Assembly: GCF_903946935.1 (NCBI RefSeq)
Contig: NZ_CAJAXH010000089.1
Location: 25,545-89,544 of the forward strand
From: an uncultured Thiodictyon sp.
GTDB lineage: Bacteria; Pseudomonadota; Gammaproteobacteria; Chromatiales; Chromatiaceae
DNA length: 64,000 bases
Reading direction: 5' to 3'
The notes beneath the pieces were generated by a model. It had not been told where the DNA came from, did not search any database, and worked only from the letters and a program-made list of their open reading frames with translations. The first letter of the stretch is position 1; every line of letters starts with the position of its first letter. This document shows positions 54,726 through 64,000 of this stretch, one piece after another. Both the position numbers and the translations under genes were made by a program.

Positions 54726-55491
54726 GCAACACGGGTTCGCGCTGCCAGACCCCGGCGCGATGCACCAGGACCTCGCCGCGCTCCGGTTGCCATTGCGCGA
54801 GTACGGTGCGCCGGGCGGCCTGCCCGTCGTGGGTCAGCTGATGGTCCGCCGGGCGGTGGGTGTGGCCGTGGATCAGGTGGGTGGACTGGAAGCGGCGGAG
54901 ATAGTCGGCCACGGCGGTGGGCTGGGCGTCCATGAGCACCGCGGTCTTCTCGGTCTTGGCGGTGCCGCTGTGGCGCCGGTAGCCCTCGGCGATGGCCCGG
55001 CGGGCCGCCAACGACTTCCACCGGAACAGTTGCTTTACCAGAGGGTTGCGTACCTGTCGGCGGAAGCGCAGATAGTCCAGGTCGGCCGTACACAGCAGGT
55101 CGCCGTGCATCAACAGGGTTTGGATGCCAGCGAGTTCGATGACGGTGGGATCGCGTCCCAGGGTGCAGCCGGTGTCGCGACAGAAGGCGCGGCCGAGCAA
55201 AAAGTCCCGGTTGCCGGGCAGCAGGGTGCAGACCGTGCCGGCCCCGGTGAGACTGCGCAGCGCGGCCCGGACTTCCAGATAGCAGGGGGTGTCGTCGTCG
55301 TCGCCGATCCAGGCGTCGAAGAGATCGCCCAGGATATAGAGCCGGTCGGCGCGGCGCGCGCGGCGCGCCAGAAAATGCAGGAACAGCCGCACCGTGGCCG
55401 GGTGTTCCGGCGCCAGGTGCAGGTCGGAGATGAACAGGGTCTCCCCGGATTCGCTCCGGTCGCTCGCTTTGCTTCCGATCATGCCGAGCAC
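54706..55491 (-). CDS. lpxH: UDP-2,3-diacylglucosamine diphosphatase LpxH
   Basis: A metallophosphoesterase of 258-261 residues cleaving UDP-2,3-diacylglucosamine to lipid X in lipid A synthesis. Metal motifs are ETLFISDLHLAPEHP, LYILGDLFDAWIGDD, LLPGNRDFLLGRAF, MHGDLLCTADLDY and IHGHTHRPADHQL. ATG 55491 (MLGMIGSK) and ATG 55482 (MIGSKASD) are both possible. The start lies 4 bp from the end of ppiB, on the same strand, so the two probably form one transcript. The gene overlaps the 3' end of ppx. Confidence 0.93.
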   Translation of the reverse strand: MLGMIGSKASDRSESGETLFISDLHLAPEHPATVRLFLHFLARRARRADRLYILGDLFDAWIGDDDDTPCYLEVRAALRSLTGAGTVCTLLPGNRDFLLGRAFCRDTGCTLGRDPTVIELAGIQTLLMHGDLLCTADLDYLRFRRQVRNPLVKQLFRWKSLAARRAIAEGYRRHSGTAKTEKTAVLMDAQPTAVADYLRRFQSTHLIHGHTHRPADHQLTHDGQAARRTVLAQWQPERGEVLVHRAGVWQREPVLPTGTPG

Positions 55492-55495
55492 CCGC

Positions 55496-55987
55496 CTAAG
55501 CGCCGACCACCTCGGCGCGTTCTATCACGACATCCGTCTCGGGCACGTCCTGGTGGCCATGGTGTCCGCCGGTCTTCGCCGCCTCGATGGCGCTCACCGT
55601 GTCCATCCCCTCGACCACCCGGCCAAAGACGCAGTAACCCCAGCCGTCCTGGCCCGGATGATCCAGGAAGGCGTTGTCCGCGACGTTGATGAAGAACTGC
55701 GAACTGGCCGAGTGCGGGTCCATGGTGCGGGCCATGGCGAGCGTGCCGGTCAGGTTCTTGAGCCCGTTGCCGGCCTCGTTCTGGATCGGGGCGCGGGTGG
55801 CCTTGGGGAGGAAGTGCGTGGTCACGCCGCCCCCTTGGATCATGAAGCCCTTGATCACCCGGTGGAACAGGGTCCCGTCGTAGTGACCGTCGCGGACATA
55901 CTGTTCAAAGTTGGCGCAGGTGAGCGGGGCGCGCTCGGTGTCCAGCTCGATCAGGATCGGGCCGTAGTTGGTGGTGAGCTTGATCAT
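55496..55987 (-). CDS. ppiB: Cyclophilin-type peptidyl-prolyl isomerase PpiB
   Basis: A 163-residue cytoplasmic cyclophilin. Start ATG 55987 (MIKLTTNYGPILIELDTERA) matches the family; 30 upstream in-frame codons do not. Key parts are FHRVIKGFMIQGGGVTTHFL, SSQFFINVADNAFLDH and VFGRVVEGMDTVSAIE. The catalytic Arg is in the FHRVI segment. The stop lies 4 bp upstream of lpxH; in many gammaproteobacteria ppiB, lpxH and cysS are neighbours, and cysS is divergent here. Confidence 0.95.
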   Translation of the reverse strand: MIKLTTNYGPILIELDTERAPLTCANFEQYVRDGHYDGTLFHRVIKGFMIQGGGVTTHFLPKATRAPIQNEAGNGLKNLTGTLAMARTMDPHSASSQFFINVADNAFLDHPGQDGWGYCVFGRVVEGMDTVSAIEAAKTGGHHGHQDVPETDVVIERAEVVGA

Positions 55988-56223
55988 CTGGTCTCCAATG
56001 GCGTCCCAGGACTGAGGGGCCGGCGCTCGGCCGGGTCGGTTTGGCGGCCATGTTACGGACTTTAGCGAGGCCCGCAAAGTGCCCGGTTTGTCTGTGGTGC
56101 GGAATCTCAGCGTTGCCGGCGATCCGGCTTTGTTACCATGTCGGCATCACACCGGTTTTGCCCTCGGACCAGTCGGACGCCGCCGACGTCGGGTCCGCGT
56201 AAGGCCCGAACCTGCCACCCGGA

Positions 56224-57648
56224 ATGCCCGAGATGCTTGAGATCTACAACAGCCTGACCCGCGAGAAGGCGCCCTTTATCCCACTCGTCCCCGGGCAGGT
56301 CGGCCTCTATGTGTGCGGCATGACCGTCTACGACCTCTGTCATCTGGGCCACGCCCGGGTCATGGTGGTCTTCGACGTGGCCTACCGCTACCTGCGCCAC
56401 CTGGGGTTCGCGGTGACCTATGTGCGTAACATCACGGACATCGATGACAAGATCCTGCGCCGGGCGCAGGAGCGGGGCGAGTCCTTCACCGAGCTCACCG
56501 AGCGCTTCATCGCGGCCATGCACGAGGACGCCGACGCCCTGGGCTGCGAGCGACCCACGGCCGAGCCCCGTGCGACCGCCCATATCCCCGAGATCCTGGG
56601 GATGATCGGCACCCTGATCGCCAAGGGCCTGGCCTACACCGCGGACAACGGCGACGTCTATTACGCGGTCGGCGCCTTTCCCGGTTACGGTAAGCTCTCC
56701 GGCAAGGACCCGGCGGCGCTGCGGGCCGGGGCGCGGGTGGAGGTGGACGAGGCCAAGCGCGACCCGCTCGACTTCGCCCTGTGGAAGGCGGCCAAGCCCG
56801 GCGAGCCGTCCTGGCCTTCGCCCTGGGGTGCGGGCCGCCCCGGCTGGCACATCGAGTGTTCAGCCATGTCCACCTGCTGCCTGGGCAATCATTTCGACCT
56901 GCACGGCGGCGGGGCGGACCTCCAGTTTCCACACCATGAGAATGAGATCGCCCAGTCCGAGGGCGCCACGGGCGTGCCCTTCGTCAACGTGTGGATGCAC
57001 AATGGTTTCGTGCGGGTGAACGAGGAGAAGATGTCCAAGTCGCTGGGCAACTTCTTCACCGTGCGTGAGATCCTGGAGCGCTACCGGCCGGAGGAGGTGC
57101 GTTATTTCATCCTCACCAGTCACTATCGCAGCCCGCTCAACTATGACGACGAGCACCTCAATAACGCCCGTGCCGCGCTGACCCGACTCTATACCGCGCT
57201 GCGCGGCCTGCCGGACGTGGCACCCGCGGGCGGGGAGGCCTTCCGGGCGCGCTTCACCGTCGCCATGGACGACGACTTCAACACCCCGGTGGCGCTCGCC
57301 GTGCTGTTCGACCTGGTGCGCGAGATCAACCGTGTGCGAGTCCAGGATGAGTCGGCCGCGGCTGGTCTGGGGGCCGAACTGCGCGCGCTGGGGGAGGTGC
57401 TGGGTATCGTCCAGGGGGATGCGGAAGCCTATTTGCAGGGCGGCGACGCGATCGGCACCCGTCTTGCGCGGATTGGCGACGGGGAGTTTGAGATGACCGG
57501 CGAGGCCATCGAGCGGCGAATCGCCGAGCGACTGGCCGCCCGGAAGTCCAAACAGTGGGCGGAAGCGGATCGCATCCGCGACGAACTCGCCGCGGCCGGC
57601 ATCTTGCTGGAAGACGGGGCGGGCGGGACCACCTGGCGCCGGGGATGA
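56224..57648 (+). CDS. cysS: Cysteinyl-tRNA synthetase CysS
   Basis: A 474-residue class I tRNA synthetase that charges tRNA-Cys. The HIGH-like motif is in [16 protein letters not shown], and KMSKS is in [11 protein letters not shown]. Zinc-site Cys and His lie in GLYVCGMTV and [10 protein letters not shown] with [13 protein letters not shown] 56224 ([15 protein letters not shown]) is used; ATG 56233 (MLEIYN) is closer to family N-termini and cannot be excluded. It is divergent from ppiB by about 240 bp. Confidence 0.95.
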   Translation: MPEMLEIYNSLTREKAPFIPLVPGQVGLYVCGMTVYDLCHLGHARVMVVFDVAYRYLRHLGFAVTYVRNITDIDDKILRRAQERGESFTELTERFIAAMHEDADALGCERPTAEPRATAHIPEILGMIGTLIAKGLAYTADNGDVYYAVGAFPGYGKLSGKDPAALRAGARVEVDEAKRDPLDFALWKAAKPGEPSWPSPWGAGRPGWHIECSAMSTCCLGNHFDLHGGGADLQFPHHENEIAQSEGATGVPFVNVWMHNGFVRVNEEKMSKSLGNFFTVREILERYRPEEVRYFILTSHYRSPLNYDDEHLNNARAALTRLYTALRGLPDVAPAGGEAFRARFTVAMDDDFNTPVALAVLFDLVREINRVRVQDESAAAGLGAELRALGEVLGIVQGDAEAYLQGGDAIGTRLARIGDGEFEMTGEAIERRIAERLAARKSKQWAEADRIRDELAAAGILLEDGAGGTTWRRG

Positions 57649-57654
57649 GTCATC

Positions 57655-58086
57655 ATGAATACCCGCTATGAAACAGACGTGATCGCCTGGGCCGAGGAGC
57701 AGGCGGCCTTCCTGCGCTCAGGTAACCTGGCCGCGCTCGACATCGAACACATCGCGGAGGAGATCGAGGACGTGGGCAAGAGCGAGCGGCGTGACTTGGC
57801 CAGCCGTCTGGCCGTCCTGCTGGCGCACCTGCTCAAGTGGCAATTCCAGCCGAGCCGACGCGGTAATAGTTGGCGGCGCACCATCAAGGAACAGCGCCGG
57901 GCCATTGCCGCCCACCTCATCGAGACACCCAGTCTGCGCGCGTCGCTGGGCAACGCCAATTGGTTCGCCGGCGTATGGGCCGATGCGCTCACCCGGGCCA
58001 TCGACGAGACCGGATTGGACCTGTTCCCGGAGGACAGTCCCTGGACGCTCGAGCAGGCCCTGTCGCCGGACTTCTATCCGGATTGA
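57655..58086 (+). CDS. DUF29 domain-containing protein
   Basis: A 143-residue DUF29 protein: TRYETDVIAWAEEQAAFLRS, IAEEIEDVGKSERRDLASRL and LAHLLKWQFQPSRRGNSWRR are the family signature, and the tail SPWTLEQALSPDFYPD is typical. DUF29 proteins have no known function, are mostly helical and are frequent in cyanobacteria and purple sulfur bacteria. It starts 6 bp after cysS and may be transcribed with it. Confidence 0.85.
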   Translation: MNTRYETDVIAWAEEQAAFLRSGNLAALDIEHIAEEIEDVGKSERRDLASRLAVLLAHLLKWQFQPSRRGNSWRRTIKEQRRAIAAHLIETPSLRASLGNANWFAGVWADALTRAIDETGLDLFPEDSPWTLEQALSPDFYPD

Positions 58087-58118
58087 CACACTGGTTGTCG
58101 GCCACTGGAACCACGCCC

Positions 58119-59327
58119 ATGCAGGACCCCCACTTACCCGAAACACCGCCGAGCGCTGCGCCCAGCCCTAAGGTTGACGCCGCGCCGCCGCGTCATGGCG
58201 TTGCGACCCGCGCCAAACGCCACCGCGTACCGTGGGGGGCGCGCGCCAGACTCCCCCGCTTGCACCGCCCCCCGCCGGGGACCCCGGCCGGGATCGAGTA
58301 TCACGAACTGGTCCGGACCCCCGGTGCGGGGAGTGCGCTGGTGGTCTGCACCGACTACTGCCCCGAGCGGTGGGAGGAGCAGTCGGTGGCCGATATCGCC
58401 GCCTTTGTCGCCGCGCATCGCCCGGACTGGTCGCAGGTGCGCTGGATCCATGTGGAAGGGCTGGGGGATGCCGCGACCATCCGCGCCCTGGCGGAAAAAT
58501 ATCAGTTGCACCCGCTGGCCATCGAGGACGTGCTCGACGGTCAGCATCGGCCCAAGGCGGACGACTATCCGGGGTCCGGCGACCAGCCCGGGCGTCTGTT
58601 CGTGGTGGCGCGGCGGGTGGTGCGGGGCGTGGACGACGTGCATGCCGAGCAGGTGAATTTCTTTCTCGGGCGCCACACGCTGTTGAGCTTTCAGTCCAGT
58701 CCCTGCCCGGCCATCGAGGCGGTGCGCCGCCGCAGCGAAAACCCGCGCTCGCGGTTGCGTCAGAACGATGCCAGCTTCCTGCTTTACTCCATCCTCGACA
58801 CCATCGTGGACGGACTCTACCCGATCCTGGAGGACGCCTCGCTGCACCTGGAGGAGGCGGAGGAGTCGGTCATCGAGCACCCGGAGCCGGCCACCCTGAA
58901 CTCCATCCACCGGATCAAGCGCGGTTTGATCCTGCTGCGCCGCGTCGCCTGGCCGATGCGTGAACTCATCGGCAATCTCCAGCGTGAGCGGCACGAGTGT
59001 CTCTCCGAGGTGACCCAGACCTATTTTCGCGACGTCTATGACCACTGTGTCCAGGTCATCGACCTGATCGAGACCTACCGCGAGATCGCCTCCGACGTGG
59101 CGGACATGCACCTGTCCATGCTCTCCAACCGCACCAATGAGATCATGAAGGTGCTGACCATCATCGGGACCATCTTCATTCCGCTGACCTTCATCGTCGG
59201 GGTCTATGGCATGAATATGTACATTCCGGAAAATCAATGGCACTATACCTATGCCGTGTTCTGGGTCGTCTGTCTCGGCATCGCCGGCTATATGCTGTGG
59301 CGCTTTCGCCGCGGCGGTTGGTTCTAG
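58119..59327 (+). CDS. corA: CorA-family Mg2+/Co2+ transporter
   Basis: A 402-residue channel-type transporter from ATG 58119 (MQDPHLPETPPSAAPSPKVD). The cytoplasmic funnel has IHVEGLGDAATIRALAEKYQ and LHPLAIEDVLDGQHRPKADD, then a long helix (RRRSENPRSRLRQNDASFLL). Two C-terminal membrane helices surround YGMNMYIPEN, the selectivity motif, with LTIIGTIFIPLTFIVGV before it. The N-terminal 60 residues are an extra Pro/Arg-rich tail. Full length. The kinase gene starts 2 bp later. Confidence 0.92.
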   Translation: MQDPHLPETPPSAAPSPKVDAAPPRHGVATRAKRHRVPWGARARLPRLHRPPPGTPAGIEYHELVRTPGAGSALVVCTDYCPERWEEQSVADIAAFVAAHRPDWSQVRWIHVEGLGDAATIRALAEKYQLHPLAIEDVLDGQHRPKADDYPGSGDQPGRLFVVARRVVRGVDDVHAEQVNFFLGRHTLLSFQSSPCPAIEAVRRRSENPRSRLRQNDASFLLYSILDTIVDGLYPILEDASLHLEEAEESVIEHPEPATLNSIHRIKRGLILLRRVAWPMRELIGNLQRERHECLSEVTQTYFRDVYDHCVQVIDLIETYREIASDVADMHLSMLSNRTNEIMKVLTIIGTIFIPLTFIVGVYGMNMYIPENQWHYTYAVFWVVCLGIAGYMLWRFRRGGWF

Positions 59328-59329
59328 CC

Positions 59330-62300
59330 TTGTTCAAGCGGCATGGGCGCGCCTGGCTAACCGCGGCCCTGGCACTTGCCGCGCTGCTCGGCAATGGGTT
59401 CAATCTGCCAGTCGGTGCCGGTATCCACTTCCTGTTCGGCTCCATAGCGGTCATGCTGGCACTGGCCTGGCGCGGGACCGGGGCGGGGGTGGCGGTGGCC
59501 CTGGTCGGTGGGGGCTACACCTGGCTGCTGTGGGGCCACCCTTATTCGCTGCCGATCTTTTTGGCCGAGGCCGTGGCGGTGGGTTGGCACCGCGACCGGG
59601 CCCGCCGCCGGGGGCTCCCCCCGCCGCCGTTGGCGGTCTCCGCGGCGCTGTATTGGCTCTTACTCGGCTTTGCGTTGAGCGTGCTGGTCCACCAGTACGC
59701 GCTGGAGATGGGTTGGGCTTTGAGCCTGTTGATTGCACTCAAGCAGTCGCAGAACGGCATCCTCAATGCCGCACTCGCCGATCTACTCCTGGCGGGCGGG
59801 GCGATCCTGACCCGGCGAAAGGCCGCGCTGCCGCTCACCCAGATCCTGTTCGGGGTCCTGTTGGCGGCGATGCTGCTGCCCACGCTGCTGGTGAACGCCT
59901 GGGAGAGTTCGGACCTGCAAGAGCGCCTTGAGACGGCCCAGGCGCAACGCCTGCGGCTCTTTGGCGAACTCGCCGTCCAGCAACCGATGGCGCTCTTACC
60001 AGGCGCGGATGCGGACCCCGCGGCCCTCCCGGCGCAACTCGCGGTCTTGCGCCGGGTGCTGACCGCGGAGCTGCCCGCGTCGTCCGACCCGCAACTGCGC
60101 CTGGAGCGGGTTGCCACCCCGGTGGCGCCAGCCCCGGCGCGCCCGGCCGCCGCACCGCTGACCTGGCTCCTTGGCCGGCAGTCCGGACGGGAGCAGGTCT
60201 GCGCCACCGCCACCCCCGGACTCTCGCTGATCCTGCCGGGCGGTCGCTATCCCTCGTGGGTGGCCCGCTGGCGTCAAGCGCGCTACCGCCTGGAGGTCCC
60301 AGTGCCGGCCGCCGACGCCCCGTCAATCGACTGGCGTCTGGCGATTGAGGTGCGTGCCGCTCCCCTGATCGCGCAGATGCAGCGCGCGCTGGCCCGTTTC
60401 CTGCTGTCGTTGCTGGTCGTGACCCTGCTGGGGTTGCTGGTGGCGCGCGACTTGAGTCGGCGCATCGCGCGCCCCCTGCACCAGTTGGCCGAGGCGAGCC
60501 TGGCCTTGCCGGCCGCCATCCGCGAGGGCCGTCCCTGGCCCACCCCGGTCCCTGGCCCGCTGGCGGAGACCGGCGAATTGGCGGATGCAGTGACTGAGAT
60601 GGCGGAGTCCCTGGCCGCGAATTTCCTGGCCTTGCGGGAGGAGCGTGACCAGCGGGCGTCCGTGAACCTGGCCCTGTATCGGCAGGAGGGGCGTTACCGT
60701 CTGGTGGTGGAGAACATCGAGGACCTGATCATCCGGGTCGACGTGCGGGGCCGTTTCAAGTATGTGAGCCCCTCCTATTGCCACACCTTCGGCCGCACCG
60801 AGTCCGAGCTGATCGGCACGCTCGACCTGCCCCCGATCCACCCCGACGATCGGCTGCCAACCAAGACCGCGACCGCCTCCCTGTTTCATCCGCCGCACAC
60901 CATGACCGTCGAGCTGCGCAATCGCACGATCCGGGGCTGGCGCTGGTTCCAGTGGTCGGGTCGGGCCGTGCTGGCGGCTCAGGATCGGGTGATCGGCATC
61001 GTTGCGGTGGGTCGAGATGTGACCGACCGCAAGGCCGCGGAGCGGGGGTTGCTCGAGAGCGAGCAGCGCGAGCGCCAGGCGCGCCTGACCCTGGAACACA
61101 CCCAGGAGTCGTTGCTCAAGGCCCAGACGATCGCCCGGCTTGGGTCCTGGGAGTGCGACGTCGTCACTGACCGCCTGTACTGGTCACCGGAGGAGTTCCG
61201 CATCTTCGGGCAGGACCCCGAGCGCTTCGATCCCTGTTACGCGGCCATGCTCGCCATCGTCCATCCGGAAGATCGGGCACTGCTCGACCGGGTCTATCGG
61301 GAGTCGGTCGCCAACCGCACCCCCTACGAACTGGTGCATCGCCTGCTGCTGCCGGACGGCCGTATCGCCTGGGTACACGAACGCGGCCAGACCGAGTATG
61401 CCGCCGACGGCGCGCCGCTCAATTCGCGCGGCACCACCCAGGACATCACGGAGCGGTACCTGGCGCAGGAACGGCTGAGGGCAAGCGAGGCGGCCATAAC
61501 CCATTACAACCTCCAGCTCGAGGAACTGGTGGACGTCATCAGCCTGCCGCTACCGCCTGCAGAACAGTTGACCCGCCTGTTGCGGCTGGGCTGTGACAGC
61601 CTGGGTGGGACCGCGGCGGTCGTGGCGATCATCGACGAGGAACAGGGCTACAGCGATTGGTGCATGGTCGGCGACGCCGTCCCGCCGCCGTTGGAGCGCC
61701 CAGTGATCGAAGATGCCCTGACCCATCCGGGTAGTCCTTGTGCCCTGGGGGCGGATCGGCTGTCCGGCGCGGCCAGCGCCGCGGGCTGGCGCTGCGGTGT
61801 GGTCATGGCCTTCGTCGCCCCACGCCCAGACGGCCGCATCGAATCCCTGCTCCTGTCGCTGTGGGGCGTCACGCCAGCCCTGGATCTGAGCGGGCCTGGG
61901 CCGCAGATCATCCGTCTGATTGCGCAGCGTATCGCCGCGGTGCGTTATCAGGAGCAGGCTCAGGGTGACCTGGTGGCGGCCAACGGGCGCGAGACCATTG
62001 GTCATCTGGCGAGCGGTATCGCCCATGATTTCAACAACCTGCTTGGAGTGATCGACGCCAACATTTACTATCTGGAGGCGCGCATCGGGGGGCTGGTACC
62101 GACCGATGGGGAGTTGCGCCAGGTCTTCGCCGAGACCCAAAGCGCCCTGGGGCAGGCCAAGGTCATCACCTCCGGGATGCTCTCGCTCAGCCGGGCCGGC
62201 GGTCTGCCCTTGGAGTGGGTGGAGTTGGCGCCGACGGTCGCCGAACTGGAGCGCATCTTGCGCCAGGTGCTTCCCGTCGAGATCGATCTGCGGGTCGGTG

Positions 62301-63151
62301 TGGCGGCCGGGCTGCGGGTGTGGAGCAACGGCGCCTTTCTGCAATCGGCACTGCTCAACCTGGCGTTCAACGCCCGTGACGCCATGCCCGAGGGCGGTGT
62401 GCTGGTCATCGAGGCACAGCCAATCCACTGGGATGGGGATGGGCGGGCCGCGCTCGCGGTGGGGCAACGGCCGTCCGTGGACTGTATCGTGTTGCGGGTG
62501 AGCGATAACGGCAGCGGTATTGCGCCGAGCCTGCTGCCCCGGATCTTCGACCCACTGTTCTCCACCAAGGCGAAGCAACGCGGTCATGGCCTCGGGCTCT
62601 TCATGGTGCAGGAGTTCGTGACGCGCTCGGGGGCAGGGCTCGCGGTGGAGTCGCAGCCCGGGCGTGGCACTTGCTTCAGCCTGCTGCTGTCTCGCGAGCC
62701 CCCCGTCGCCCGTGCGGGCGCGGGCGCGGCCACCACGGCCCCGCCGGTGGGCGGCGGTGCGGGCAGTGCCGTGCCGCTCGCGGGGCTGCGGGTGTTGGTG
62801 GTCGACGACGACGCGCGCGTGCGCGAGGCGGTCGGTCGGTTACTGCGCGTGGCGGGCGCGCGCCTGGGCCAGGCGGAGCATGGCGAGGCCTGTCTGGCCC
62901 TGCTGGCGCGCGACGCGGCATTCGATCTGGTGCTCTCCGACATCGCCATGCCGGTGCTTGATGGCATCGCGCTACTGCAACGCCTGGCGACGCAGCGCCC
63001 CGGTCTGCCGGTCATTCTGATGACCGGTCAGAAGGATGCCTTGAGCGCGCTGGATGAGTTGAGCGAGCGCCCGACGGTCTTGCGCAAACCGGTGGACCCG
63101 GCGGCCCTGTGCCGCGCGATCCTGGCCAAGACCGGTGCGTCCGCGCACTAG
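59330..63151 (+). CDS. Membrane-bound PAS hybrid histidine kinase/response regulator
   Basis: A 1273-residue sensor. I use TTG 59330 (read as MFKRHGRAWLTAALALAALL): the frame is open upstream into corA but there is no ATG nearby. Six or more N-terminal membrane helices (to about 230) resemble MASE1; a periplasmic part and another helix with HAMP follow (about 350-430). Two PAS domains (about 465-590: YRLVVENIEDLIIRVDVRGR; and 615-745: DRLYWSPEEFRIFGQDPE) and a GAF-like part follow. The HisKA phosphoacceptor is His899 in LASGIAHDFNNLLG; HATPase has NGSGIAPSLLPRIFDPLFST. The receiver Asp1204 is in LVLSDIAMPVLDG. Ligand unknown. Confidence 0.88.
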   Translation: MFKRHGRAWLTAALALAALLGNGFNLPVGAGIHFLFGSIAVMLALAWRGTGAGVAVALVGGGYTWLLWGHPYSLPIFLAEAVAVGWHRDRARRRGLPPPPLAVSAALYWLLLGFALSVLVHQYALEMGWALSLLIALKQSQNGILNAALADLLLAGGAILTRRKAALPLTQILFGVLLAAMLLPTLLVNAWESSDLQERLETAQAQRLRLFGELAVQQPMALLPGADADPAALPAQLAVLRRVLTAELPASSDPQLRLERVATPVAPAPARPAAAPLTWLLGRQSGREQVCATATPGLSLILPGGRYPSWVARWRQARYRLEVPVPAADAPSIDWRLAIEVRAAPLIAQMQRALARFLLSLLVVTLLGLLVARDLSRRIARPLHQLAEASLALPAAIREGRPWPTPVPGPLAETGELADAVTEMAESLAANFLALREERDQRASVNLALYRQEGRYRLVVENIEDLIIRVDVRGRFKYVSPSYCHTFGRTESELIGTLDLPPIHPDDRLPTKTATASLFHPPHTMTVELRNRTIRGWRWFQWSGRAVLAAQDRVIGIVAVGRDVTDRKAAERGLLESEQRERQARLTLEHTQESLLKAQTIARLGSWECDVVTDRLYWSPEEFRIFGQDPERFDPCYAAMLAIVHPEDRALLDRVYRESVANRTPYELVHRLLLPDGRIAWVHERGQTEYAADGAPLNSRGTTQDITERYLAQERLRASEAAITHYNLQLEELVDVISLPLPPAEQLTRLLRLGCDSLGGTAAVVAIIDEEQGYSDWCMVGDAVPPPLERPVIEDALTHPGSPCALGADRLSGAASAAGWRCGVVMAFVAPRPDGRIESLLLSLWGVTPALDLSGPGPQIIRLIAQRIAAVRYQEQAQGDLVAANGRETIGHLASGIAHDFNNLLGVIDANIYYLEARIGGLVPTDGELRQVFAETQSALGQAKVITSGMLSLSRAGGLPLEWVELAPTVAELERILRQVLPVEIDLRVGVAAGLRVWSNGAFLQSALLNLAFNARDAMPEGGVLVIEAQPIHWDGDGRAALAVGQRPSVDCIVLRVSDNGSGIAPSLLPRIFDPLFSTKAKQRGHGLGLFMVQEFVTRSGAGLAVESQPGRGTCFSLLLSREPPVARAGAGAATTAPPVGGGAGSAVPLAGLRVLVVDDDARVREAVGRLLRVAGARLGQAEHGEACLALLARDAAFDLVLSDIAMPVLDGIALLQRLATQRPGLPVILMTGQKDALSALDELSERPTVLRKPVDPAALCRAILAKTGASAH

Positions 63152-63159
63152 CCCGACGC

Positions 63160-63178
63160 GCTCACGCCAAGGCGCCAA
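63160..63178. repeat. Copy of the CACGCCAAGGCGCCAA repeat core
   Basis: CTCACGCCAAGGCGCCAATC matches the left-arm core of the ubiG-yciK inverted repeat. Only one arm is seen here, in the 27-bp space between the kinase gene and the Crp/Fnr gene. Confidence 0.55.
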
Positions 63179-63919
63179 TCAATCGGCGCTCGGCTCGGGC
63201 AACAGACGCGCACATTCTTTGCGGACCACCTGATAGCACTCGCACACGCGCGCCTCCAGACCCGGGCGATCCAGCACGATAATGTGGCCCCGGCTGTAAT
63301 GGATCAAACCGGCATGTTGCAGCCTTCCGGCGGCCTCGGTGACGCCCTCGCGCCGCACCCCCAGCATGTTGGCGATCAGTTCCTGGGTCATGCACAGTTG
63401 GTTGGAGGGCAGCCGGTCGAGACTGAGCAGCAGCCAGCGACACAGTTGCTGGTCGACGCTGTGGTGGCGATTGCAGACGGCGGTCTGCGCCATCTGGGTG
63501 AGTAGGCTGGCGGTGTAACGCAGCAACAGTCGGCTTAATGACACTGAGTCGGCGAACGCCTGCTTGAGCAGGCGTGCCTTGAGCCGATAGGCGTGGCCCG
63601 CACTCTGCACCACGGCGCGATTCGGCATGGACCCGCTGCCCAGGAAGAGCGCGATGCCCACGATGCCTTCGTTACCGACCACCGCAATCTCCGCAGACGC
63701 CCCATTTTCCATGATATACAGCAGAGAGACGATGGAGTCGGTGGGAAAATAGACGTGATCGAGCTGCCCCCCAGACTCGTGCAGGGCCTCGCCGAGCGGC
63801 AGCGGGACCGGCTCCAGGTGGGGAAACAGCCGCTCGGACACGCTCGTGGGCAAGGCGGCCAGCAGGTGGTTGTCGTGGGGGTTAATGGGGATGCTTGGGT
63901 TCAGGATGGTCTTCATCAT
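63179..63919 (-). CDS. Crp/Fnr-family transcriptional regulator
   Basis: A 246-residue regulator. Residues 15-140 form a cyclic-nucleotide-type barrel (VPLPLGEALHESGGQLDHVY, GASAEIAVVGNEGIVGIALF). Residues 160-230 form an HTH_Crp domain (LCMTQELIANMLGVRREGVT, EAAGRLQHAGLIHYSRGHII). The four Fnr-type N-terminal Cys are absent, and no clear cAMP-contact arrangement is seen, so the signal is unknown. ATG 63919 is preceded by no strong ribosome-binding site. Convergent with the hybrid kinase, 27 bp apart. Confidence 0.88.
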   Translation of the reverse strand: MMKTILNPSIPINPHDNHLLAALPTSVSERLFPHLEPVPLPLGEALHESGGQLDHVYFPTDSIVSLLYIMENGASAEIAVVGNEGIVGIALFLGSGSMPNRAVVQSAGHAYRLKARLLKQAFADSVSLSRLLLRYTASLLTQMAQTAVCNRHHSVDQQLCRWLLLSLDRLPSNQLCMTQELIANMLGVRREGVTEAAGRLQHAGLIHYSRGHIIVLDRPGLEARVCECYQVVRKECARLLPEPSAD

Positions 63920-63956
63920 GGCCTCCGCGCGCTGACCGCTGGCGTGATCCGGCTCG

Positions 63957-64000
<44 letters not shown>

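Overview
This is a high-GC chromosomal window from a gammaproteobacterium. The best guess is a purple sulfur bacterium of the Chromatiaceae. That is an inference from the core gene orders (glyA-nrdR-ribD-ribE; SRP RNA-dnaX-ybaB-recR; minCDE; ubiG-yciK), a PEP-CTERM/exosortase-type acyltransferase, and the crowd of toxin-antitoxin, Uma2, DUF29, DUF2887 and TIR genes that is common in that group. No rRNA or tRNA gene, complete insertion sequence, prophage or CRISPR array was seen.

Layout. 0-10.5 kb is mostly core: a DUF1269 membrane protein, a divergent acyltransferase/ThiF-like pair, an Fe-S/CDGSH protein, yciK and ubiG, the glyA-nrdR-ribD-ribE operon, an unknown membrane protein and a YkgJ-type protein. 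A TIR-NTPase-TPR gene (10.6-13.8 kb) carries an in-frame amber codon in its TIR domain. 13.9-20 kb holds an Lrp regulator, a CNP1-like protein, a YpfJ-type zinc peptidase, argE, and a translationally coupled pair: a GNAT/C39-peptidase fusion and a RimK-type ATP-grasp ligase.

20-33 kb is an accessory island of dispersed palindromic repeats, five toxin-antitoxin loci, a SEFIR-NTPase-TPR gene, a damaged TIR-TPR gene and a damaged SDR gene. Its most striking feature is that several genes keep both ends but have lost the middle: a PIN toxin, a DUF3368 toxin, a MazF toxin, the TIR-TPR gene and the SDR dehydrogenase. Their antitoxins remain open.

33.4-39 kb returns to core (4.5S RNA, dnaX, ybaB, recR, a HIT protein, minCDE), with a small transposon-like element (MITE) in front of minC. 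39-49 kb is accessory again: Uma2 nuclease, a fourth TIR-NTPase-TPR gene, a DUF2887 nuclease-like gene between two 70-bp hairpin repeats, an MrfA/MrfB-like helicase-exonuclease pair, then a homocysteine-synthase-type gene and a CoA-binding gene that are also internally deleted or truncated. 49-64 kb holds a large MscS-type channel, a small acidic protein, ppx/gppA, lpxH, ppiB, cysS, a DUF29 gene, corA, a hybrid histidine kinase and a Crp/Fnr regulator. The window ends in a 43-base run of C that is probably a contig-end artefact.

The TIR/SEFIR STAND proteins, toxin-antitoxin loci and MrfAB-like pair suggest a defence and stress island. The repeats and the shared deletion pattern suggest recent recombination and decay.
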